From Gemmatimonadota bacterium (GTDB lineage Bacteria; Gemmatimonadota; Gemmatimonadetes; Longimicrobiales; RSA9), in contig JACQPS010000387.1 in NCBI GenBank assembly GCA_016207445.1, positions 1 to 13,185 of the forward strand: a DNA stretch of 13,185 nt, in the 5' to 3' direction. Numbering within the stretch: position 1 is the first letter of the stretch; every line of letters begins with the position of its first letter. The notes below the pieces were generated by a model. It was given only the letters and a program-made list of their open reading frames with translations. It did not search any database and was not told where the DNA came from. The position numbers and the translations under genes were made by a program. Below, piece by piece: positions 7,662-13,185 of the stretch.

Positions 7662-8611
7662 TCTCTCGCGCAGCGGCGGAAGAGCTGGCGCGGCGCATCG
7701 CGGCGGAGTTCGCGCGCGCTCGCTCGGGGGCCGCGGCCGCCCCGGCCTCCGGTTCGAAGGCGACGCCGTCCCCCCGGACCTCCGCGGGCGCCGGCAACGG
7801 CCCCTCGGCTTCGCTCGGGGTAGGCTCCGGCCACGCCGCGCCGGTGGCGCCGGCGTCGGCGAAGCCGAGCGAAAACGGGGACAAGCCGATCGGCCGCTAC
7901 GTGGACCACACGCTGCTGCGCGCGACGGCGACGTCGGCTGAGATCGTGAAGCTGTGTCGGGAGGCGCGGGCGCACGCGTTCGCGGCCGTGTGCGTGAATC
8001 CGGTCTGGGTCGAGCTCGCCGCGAAGGAGCTGGCCGGGAGCGGCGTGGCCGTGGCCAGCGTGATCGGATTCCCGCTGGGCGCGAACACGACCGAGGTCAA
8101 GGTGCACGAAGCAAAGGATGCGCTGGCGCGGGGCGCAACCGAGCTGGACATGGTCGCGCAGATCGGCAAGATCAAGGAAGGCGACTGGCCGGGCGTCGAG
8201 CGCGACATCCGCGCCGTGGTCCAGGCCGCGCGCGGCCGGGCGCTCGTGAAGGTGATCCTGGAGACGGCCGCGCTCGAGCCGATGGAGATCATCAAAGCCG
8301 CCGCGCTCAGCCGCGAGGCCGGCGCCGACTACGTCAAGACGTCGAGCGGATTCCACCCGGCGGGCGGCGCCACGGCCGAGGCAGTCGCGCTGCTGCGCCT
8401 CGCGGTCGGCGCCGAGCTGGGTGTGAAGGCCGCGGGCGGCATCCGCAACTGCGAGGATGCGCTGCGCATGATCGCCGCGGGCGCGACCCGACTCGGCACG
8501 TCCGCCGGCATCGAGCTGGTGAACTGCTACGGGCACCTCGCGCCGCCCATCGATGCGGCGGTGCACCGGCTCGGCTACCGCGCGCCGATCCTGTCCGCGG
8601 TGGCCTACTGA
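7658..8611 (+). CDS. deoC: Deoxyribose-5-phosphate aldolase with N-terminal microcompartment encapsulation peptide
   Basis: DeoC cleaves 2-deoxyribose-5-phosphate to glyceraldehyde-3-phosphate and acetaldehyde by class I (Schiff base) chemistry. The core (about 78-317) begins IGRYVDHTLLRATA. It has Asp164 in ELDMVAQIG, Lys198 in LVKVILET, the Schiff-base Lys227 in ADYVKTSSGFHP and Lys257 in GVKAAGGIR, so it looks active. Ahead of the core, residues 1-22 (MISRAAAEELARRIAAEFAR and on) form an amphipathic helix with Ile2, Ala6, Leu10, Ile14 and Phe18 on one face. Residues 23-75 are an Ala/Pro/Ser/Gly-rich linker. Ordinary DeoC lacks this ~75-residue extension; helix plus linker is the known architecture for loading enzymes into microcompartments. 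The GTG start at 7658 has GGAGA seven bases upstream and overlaps the stop of the BMC-P gene. Confidence 0.95.
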   Translation: MISRAAAEELARRIAAEFARARSGAAAAPASGSKATPSPRTSAGAGNGPSASLGVGSGHAAPVAPASAKPSENGDKPIGRYVDHTLLRATATSAEIVKLCREARAHAFAAVCVNPVWVELAAKELAGSGVAVASVIGFPLGANTTEVKVHEAKDALARGATELDMVAQIGKIKEGDWPGVERDIRAVVQAARGRALVKVILETAALEPMEIIKAAALSREAGADYVKTSSGFHPAGGATAEAVALLRLAVGAELGVKAAGGIRNCEDALRMIAAGATRLGTSAGIELVNCYGHLAPPIDAAVHRLGYRAPILSAVAY

Positions 8612-8633
8612 TCCCCAATCCCCGAGGCCACGG

Positions 8634-10214
8634 ATGAGGAGGTCCCTGCCACGCCGGAGCGTCATCGCGCTCTGGGCCGGCACCGCTGTGCTCTTCGCGG
8701 CCGGTCTCTGGTCGTCCCGCGCCAAAGCTCAGGAGCCCACGCCCGCCGCCGTGCCAGAGAGCGCGGTCGCGCCGACGCCGGCGCCGCCGCAGGCGGAGCC
8801 GGCCGCGCAGGAGCGGCCCACGGCCGGCGAGGCGGTCCGCCGCGCACGCGCGGAGGTACAGACGCCCTGGCACCTGCGGTTGCTCTCGCTCGCCGGTATG
8901 GCGGTCATGCTCCTCTTTGGCTGGATGCTCAGCGCGGACCGGCGCCTGGTCCCGTGGCGCGTCGTGCTGTGGGGGCTCGGGCTCCAGCTCCTGTTCGCCG
9001 TCTTCATCCTGAAGACGCCGCTCGGCGTCCGTATTTTCGACGAGCTCAACGACATCATCGTCGGCCTGCTGAGCTTCACGGTTCAGGGCGCCAAGTTCCT
9101 GTTCGGCAACCTGGTGTGGAGCAATGTGCCCGTAGGCACGGGTGAGGCGGGGGCGAACGCGCCCATCACGCCCACGCCGGGCACGGTCGCACAGACCGGC
9201 GCCTTCTTCGCGTTCAACGTGCTTCCCACCATCATCTTCTTCTCCTCGCTCATGACGGTCCTGTACTATTTCGGCGTGATGCAGGCCGTCGTGAAGGGGT
9301 TCGCCTGGATCATGCTGCGCACGATGCGCACGTCGGGCGCCGAGACGCTGTCCGCGGCGGGCAACATCTTCCTGGGGCAGACGGAATCGCCGCTCATGAT
9401 CAAGCCCTTCGTCGGCCAGATGACCATGTCCGAGCTGCACGCCATCATGACGGGCGGCTTCGCCACGGTGGCGGGCGGGGTCATGGCGGCGTACGTCGGG
9501 ATGCTCGTCGCCTTCTTTCCGGACATCGCGGGACACCTCATGGCCGCGAGCGTGATGTCGGCGCCGGCCGGGCTGGTGTTCGCGAAGCTCATGTTCCCGG
9601 AGAAGGAGGAGCCCGTCACGCGCGGTACGCTCAAGGTGACGGTCGAGTCGCCGGACGCGAACGTGATCGACGCGGCGGCGCGCGGCGCGGGGGAGGGGCT
9701 CACCCTCGCGCTCAATGTCGGTGCGATGCTCCTGGCCTTCATCGCGCTGGTCGCGCTCTTCAACGCGCTGCTCGGCATCGTGGGCGACGCCACGCAGTTC
9801 ACGGCCCTGCTGCGCGGCTGGGGTTGGCTGCCCGAGGGCAGCCGCCTGACGCTGGAGGTCGTGTTCGGCTGGGTGCTGGCGCCGCTGGCGTGGCTCATGG
9901 GCGTGCCCTGGCAGGACGCGCCCGAGATCGGCACGCTGCTCGGCATCAAGACCGTGCTGAACGAGTTCGTGAGCTATCTTCAGCTGTCGAGTATGCTGCA
10001 GAGCGACGCCGGACTCTCGCCCCGCTCGGTCATCATCGCGACCTACGCGCTGTGCGGCTTCGCCAACTTCAGCTCCATCGGCATCCAGATCGGCGGCATC
10101 GGCGGGATGGCGCCGTCGCGGCGGAGCGACCTGGCCCGCATCGGTTTGCGCGCCATGATCGCGGGCACGCTGGCGTCGTTCATGACGGCGAACATCGCGG
10201 GGATGATTGTGTGA
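8634..10214 (+). CDS. Concentrative nucleoside transporter (CNT/NupC family) with N-terminal extension
   Basis: CNT proteins import nucleosides with Na+ or H+. The 526-residue product contains the diagnostic substrate and ion motifs: GNIFLGQTESPLMIKPF in the first hairpin region, TVLNEFVSY, and CGFANFSSIGIQIGGIGG near the C-terminus, with multiple membrane helices. The N-terminus is unusual: a signal-peptide-like segment (1-32, RRSLPRR then a hydrophobic stretch, ending SRAKA) is followed by about 35 residues rich in Pro, Ala and Glu before the first family helix. The ATG at 8634 is chosen because GAGG lies six bases upstream and it follows the deoC stop by 22 bases; the open frame continues back into deoC. 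The spacing indicates co-transcription with deoC. Its substrate is inferred to be purine (deoxy)nucleosides from the neighbouring phosphorylase. Confidence 0.95.
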   Translation: MRRSLPRRSVIALWAGTAVLFAAGLWSSRAKAQEPTPAAVPESAVAPTPAPPQAEPAAQERPTAGEAVRRARAEVQTPWHLRLLSLAGMAVMLLFGWMLSADRRLVPWRVVLWGLGLQLLFAVFILKTPLGVRIFDELNDIIVGLLSFTVQGAKFLFGNLVWSNVPVGTGEAGANAPITPTPGTVAQTGAFFAFNVLPTIIFFSSLMTVLYYFGVMQAVVKGFAWIMLRTMRTSGAETLSAAGNIFLGQTESPLMIKPFVGQMTMSELHAIMTGGFATVAGGVMAAYVGMLVAFFPDIAGHLMAASVMSAPAGLVFAKLMFPEKEEPVTRGTLKVTVESPDANVIDAAARGAGEGLTLALNVGAMLLAFIALVALFNALLGIVGDATQFTALLRGWGWLPEGSRLTLEVVFGWVLAPLAWLMGVPWQDAPEIGTLLGIKTVLNEFVSYLQLSSMLQSDAGLSPRSVIIATYALCGFANFSSIGIQIGGIGGMAPSRRSDLARIGLRAMIAGTLASFMTANIAGMIV

Positions 10215-10220
10215 TAACAC

Positions 10221-10340
10221 CAGTCGACAGTTGACAGTTTACAGTTGACAGTTTTGTTGCCGGGCATCCGATGCCTCGCGACTGTCGACTGTCGACTGTC
10301 GACTGTAAACTGTCGACTGTAAACTGACAACTGTAAACTG
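10221..10340. repeat. Inverted array of CAGTYGA-type heptamers (hairpin B)
   Basis: The left arm (10221-10253) has heptamers CAGTCGA, CAGTTGA, CAGTTTA, CAGTTGA and CAGTT. The right arm (about 10279-10340) has nine units in the opposite orientation (CAGTTTA, CAGTTGT, CAGTCGA and so on when read on the minus strand). The centre contains a second small dyad, GGCATC-C-GATGCC. The array starts six bases after the nupC-like stop and ends four bases before the ATG of the phosphorylase gene. Its first 26 bases are identical to hairpin A. Confidence 0.93.
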
Positions 10341-10344
10341 ATGC

Positions 10345-11178
10345 ATGCCCGATCTCACGCCTAGCCTGGCCTACTTGCACGAGCGCATCACCCGCCGCCC
10401 GCGGGTGATGCTGATTCTGGGGTCCGGCATGGGCGCGCTGGCGGACGAGCTCGAGGAGCCGGTGCGGGTCCCGTTCGCGGACATTCCCGGTTTCGCGCCC
10501 GCGACCGTGGCGGGACACCGCGGCCTGCTGGTGGCCGGCCGGCTCGAAGGCGTCGAGTGCATCGCGCTCCAGGGGCGCTACCACGTGTACGAAGGACACG
10601 CCCCAGACGTCGTCACCCTCCCGATCCGCGTTCTGGCCGCGCTGGGCGCGCGCACGCTCCTGGTCAGCAACGCCGCCGGCGGGGTCAACCCCGGCTTCCG
10701 GGCCGGCGACCTGATGCTGCTGGACGACCACATCAATCTCATGTGGCGGAATCCGCTGATCGGTGCCGTCGTCCCCGGCGACGAGCGTTTCCCGGACATG
10801 TCCGAGCCGTACGACCGCGAGCTCCAGGCGCTGGCCGAGCGCGTGGCGCGCGCGCAGGGGATCCGGCTCGTGCGCGGCGTCTACTGCGCCGTGGCGGGAC
10901 CGAGCTACGAGACACGCGCGGAGATCGCGCTGATCCGCCGCCTCGGCGCCGACGCCGTCGGCATGAGCACGGTGCCCGAAGTGCTGGTTGCGCGCGCGCT
11001 CGGCGTGCGCGTGCTGGGGATCTCGTTGATCAGCAATGCAGCGGCGGGGCTGACCGCAAAGCCCCTCACACACGAAGAGGTGCTCGAGGCGAGTGCCGCC
11101 GCCGCGCCCCGCTTCGGCGCGCTGATCCGGGGGTGCCTGCGCGAGCTCGCGCGCCTGCCGGAGGTGGAAGTGGCCTGA
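10345..11178 (+). CDS. Purine nucleoside phosphorylase, trimeric (PNP/MTAP) family
   Basis: This enzyme phosphorolyses purine (deoxy)nucleosides to the free base and (deoxy)ribose-1-phosphate. The 277-residue product has the family's phosphate and substrate residues: Ser27 in LGSGMG, His58 in AGHRG, QGRYHVYEGH (76-85), NAAGGVN (109-115), Glu189 in GPSYETRAE, and GMSTVPE (206-212) with Ser208. Asn231 in ISNAAAGL is at the position that in this family favours 6-oxopurines, so inosine and guanosine types are the likely substrates; this is inference. The ATG at 10345 (or another at 10341, out of frame) lies just after hairpin B with no ribosome binding site. It provides deoxyribose-1-phosphate, which a phosphopentomutase (not in the window) must convert to the DeoC substrate. 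A symbol such as punA or deoD would be reasonable but is not certain. Confidence 0.95.
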   Translation: MPDLTPSLAYLHERITRRPRVMLILGSGMGALADELEEPVRVPFADIPGFAPATVAGHRGLLVAGRLEGVECIALQGRYHVYEGHAPDVVTLPIRVLAALGARTLLVSNAAGGVNPGFRAGDLMLLDDHINLMWRNPLIGAVVPGDERFPDMSEPYDRELQALAERVARAQGIRLVRGVYCAVAGPSYETRAEIALIRRLGADAVGMSTVPEVLVARALGVRVLGISLISNAAAGLTAKPLTHEEVLEASAAAAPRFGALIRGCLRELARLPEVEVA

Positions 11179-11280
11179 AAAGCAGCAGTTTGCCTTGATC
11201 TTTCCCCGCCACGCCGCCAGATTGCTCGTGTTGCGGCCGCAGTTCCACAGCCGGAACTCCCCTCGTCGTCGGAGCCGCTC

Positions 11281-13008
11281 ATGCCGTCATCCACGGGCGA
11301 TGGTGGGCCCCTGGCGCCGGTCCGGACCCGTGCCCGCCCAGCTCGCTTTTTCGCGACCGACGCGCGGCGCCTCGCCTGCACGCTGCTTCTCGTCGGCGCG
11401 CTGGTCGCGTTCGGCTGTGGCGAGCGCGGCGAGGAGCGTGGCGACGCCGGCGCCGGCGAGCAGCCGGGGTATGGCGGAACCGTCGTCGTCCTGGGCCCCA
11501 ACGACCTGGATTACGCGAACTCGCTGGTGAACGCAGAGGGGTACACGGCGGAGCTGTTGCGCTTCGCGCTTTTTCTACCGCTGATCCGCTACGATGCGGA
11601 GCTGAACTTCGAGCCGTATCTGGCGGAAGGGTACGAGCTGCTCGGGGACACGGGGGTGGTCTTCCGGCTGAGACAGAATGTCTACTGGCACGACAGTGTA
11701 AAGACCAGCGCGCACGACGTGCTGTTCACCTACGAGCGGGCCAAGGATCCTGCGACCGCGTTTCCGAATGCCGACTACTTCGCCAAGTGGGGCGCGGCCG
11801 AAATCATCGATTCGTTCACCATCCGCTTCCGCTTCGAGCCGCATGCGGACGCACTCGCGGGCTGGGCGTTTACGCCGATCATGCCGCGGCACCTTCTGAA
11901 AGCGTTCGCATCCAAGGACCTGCGCAACGCACCGTTCAACAAGAACCCGGTCGGGAACGGCCCCTTCAAGTTCGTGTCTTATCAAGCGAATGACCGCTGG
12001 GTGTTCGAAGCCAACCCGAGCTTCCCACAGGAGCTGGGAGGCCGGCCGTATCTGGACCGCCTGGTGTGGCGAGTCGTGCCGGAGAATCCGGCACAGCTCA
12101 CGGAGGTGCTGTCCGGCAACGCGGATCTCATGATCAGCACCCGTGCCGACCAGGTGAAGCAACACGATCCGGCCGCGGATCTCCGCGGCATCATCAAACC
12201 GTCACGCAAGTACGATTTCATCGCCTGGAACGGCAAGCGGCCCCCGTTCGACAACCCCCGCGTGCGCAAGGCGCTGACGCTCGCGATCGACCGAAAGGAG
12301 ATCCTGGACGCGCTCCGCGGCGGGTTCGGCGAGCTGGCCGCCGGCCCCATCGCTCCTTTTCACTGGGCCTTTGACGCGTCACTGCGCCCGTTGCCTTACG
12401 ACACCGCGGCCGCGCGGGCTATTCTGACCGAACTCGGCTTCCGGGATCGGAATGGTGATGGGATCCTGGAAGATGAACGCGGCAAGAGATTCGTGTTTTC
12501 GATCACGATCCCGGCCGGCGTCGACTTCAGTCGGGACGTGGCGGAGATGGTGCGGGCGGATCTCGAGGCCGTGGGAGTGCGGATGACGACGCGACAACTC
12601 GAGGCCAATACGTTGATCGGCGACATCTTTTCACCGGAGCGCCGCTTCGATGCGACGATCCTCCGCTGGGAGGCGGATTTCCGGATCGGCCTCTACGACC
12701 TGTTCCACTCCGCCGCGCTCAACGACCCCTACCAGTTCGCATCCTACAGCAATCCGGAGGTCGATCGAATCATCGACCAGGCTCCTCTCATCTCGGACCG
12801 GGAGCGCGCTTTCCCCATGTGGAAACGCCTGCAGGAGATCATGCGCGACGAGCAACCCTGGACGTTCATGTTCTACCTGCCGGAGCTGTACCTGATGCGC
12901 GAGCGCGTGCGCGGCGCCGACATGGACATCCGTGGCACGTTCGTGAACGTGCAGCGCTGGTGGGTGCAGAGCGCGCAACCGGTCACGGCCGGCGGAGCAG
13001 CGGACTGA
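11281..13008 (+). CDS. Extracellular solute-binding lipoprotein, SBP_bac_5 (DppA/OppA-like) family
   Basis: Family members deliver peptides, nickel or other solutes to ABC permeases. The 575-residue product has a long basic N-region, a hydrophobic stretch (about 32-44) and Cys46 in LVAFGC, a usable though imperfect lipobox with Phe at -2. The mature part opens with YGGTVVVLGP, followed by LAEGYELLGDTGVVFRLRQN and then NVYWHDSVKTSAHDVLFTYE, the characteristic family core. Later come NPVGNGPFKFVSYQ and FDNPRVRKALTLAIDRKEIL, also typical. GGAG lies six bases before the ATG at 11281. It is 102 bases downstream of the phosphorylase; no permease or ATPase genes follow, so it is an orphan here. Nucleoside-derived or peptide ligands are both possible; the sequence does not decide. 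Confidence 0.9.
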   Translation: MPSSTGDGGPLAPVRTRARPARFFATDARRLACTLLLVGALVAFGCGERGEERGDAGAGEQPGYGGTVVVLGPNDLDYANSLVNAEGYTAELLRFALFLPLIRYDAELNFEPYLAEGYELLGDTGVVFRLRQNVYWHDSVKTSAHDVLFTYERAKDPATAFPNADYFAKWGAAEIIDSFTIRFRFEPHADALAGWAFTPIMPRHLLKAFASKDLRNAPFNKNPVGNGPFKFVSYQANDRWVFEANPSFPQELGGRPYLDRLVWRVVPENPAQLTEVLSGNADLMISTRADQVKQHDPAADLRGIIKPSRKYDFIAWNGKRPPFDNPRVRKALTLAIDRKEILDALRGGFGELAAGPIAPFHWAFDASLRPLPYDTAAARAILTELGFRDRNGDGILEDERGKRFVFSITIPAGVDFSRDVAEMVRADLEAVGVRMTTRQLEANTLIGDIFSPERRFDATILRWEADFRIGLYDLFHSAALNDPYQFASYSNPEVDRIIDQAPLISDRERAFPMWKRLQEIMRDEQPWTFMFYLPELYLMRERVRGADMDIRGTFVNVQRWWVQSAQPVTAGGAAD

Positions 13009-13018
13009 GTCGAACCCC

Positions 13019-13185
13019 ATGATCAAGGGCATGAGCGCGTCTTCGGCTCTGGGGTGGCTGCCGGGGCGGCTGCGCCGCTGGCTCGGCCGCGTCGGGCTGG
13101 GCCTGCTCGTGGGCACGCTCGCGGGCGCGGCCATCCTCGCGCTGCGCGGTACCTATCCCGTCCGGGTCGCCGAGAACAAGACCTA
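13019..13185 (+). CDS. 5' end of a membrane protein, possibly a CHASE2-domain sensor (partial)
   Basis: Fifty-five codons are visible before the window ends. The start is ATG at 13019, or ATG at 13031, which has AAGGGC three bases upstream. After an Arg-rich stretch (GRLRRWLGR) there is one hydrophobic segment (VGLGLLVGTLAGAAILAL), then RGTYPVRVAENKT, continuing with a codon starting TA. A single N-terminal helix followed by an E-x-K-T-(Y) segment resembles the beginning of CHASE2 sensor domains found on adenylate cyclases and kinases, where a Tyr-Asp-x-Arg pair usually follows. That call is tentative. It begins 10 bases after the lipoprotein stop, so the two genes may be co-transcribed. Confidence 0.5.
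   Translation, partial: MIKGMSASSALGWLPGRLRRWLGRVGLGLLVGTLAGAAILALRGTYPVRVAENKT

Noticed and set aside
10043..10330. Small minus-strand reading frames translating to QFTVDS/QSTVDS strings, also 6851-7096
   Set aside because: They are translations of the heptamer arrays and antisense of real genes; no ribosome binding sites or family similarity.
6849..10340. CAGTTGA arrays as a CRISPR
   Set aside because: Units are 7 bases without spacers, arranged as inverted arms; no cas genes are present.

Overview
The window is GC-rich bacterial chromosome with two oppositely transcribed halves that diverge in a ~196 bp control region at 5875-6070. Signal peptides, a lipoprotein and a DegP-type protease indicate a diderm. 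Gene content and the unusual intergenic repeats make me think of Gemmatimonadota or a similar deep-branching phylum. That placement is an impression, not a proof.

Left half (1-5874, all on the minus strand) is a protein-quality-control block. In transcription order it holds dnaK, a DegP/DegQ-like periplasmic protease with two PDZ domains, a tRNA-Leu(UAG), tig (trigger factor) and clpP. A promoter-like pair just upstream of the tRNA suggests that tRNA-Leu, tig and clpP form one transcript; clpX and lon often follow in other bacteria but would lie outside the window.

Right half (6071-13185, all on the plus strand) starts with a rhomboid intramembrane protease. Next comes a compact nucleoside-catabolism block: two EutN/CcmL-type microcompartment vertex proteins (BMC-P), a deoxyribose-5-phosphate aldolase (deoC), a concentrative nucleoside transporter (CNT/NupC family) and a purine nucleoside phosphorylase. 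The aldolase has an N-terminal amphipathic helix and a ~55-residue Ala/Pro/Ser/Gly linker, the architecture of a microcompartment encapsulation peptide. Together these suggest that nucleosides are imported and phosphorolysed, and that the acetaldehyde-releasing aldolase step is enclosed in a protein shell. Hexameric shell proteins, aldehyde dehydrogenase, phosphotransacylase and phosphopentomutase are absent here and would have to be elsewhere. A solute-binding lipoprotein (SBP_bac_5 type) and the 5' end of a membrane protein, possibly a CHASE2 sensor, close the window.

The most unusual DNA-level signal is in the spacers. Five intergenic regions each hold a long hairpin whose two arms are arrays of a 6-, 7- or 8-base unit facing each other across a short centre. 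The unit differs between spacers (ATCGGG, GACGCGGC, CAGTYGA twice, ACGTGY), yet the architecture is the same. In the nucleoside block these hairpins nearly fill the spacers and end at or within 4 nt of start codons that lack a recognisable Shine-Dalgarno sequence. No stretch over 300 bases lacks a gene.
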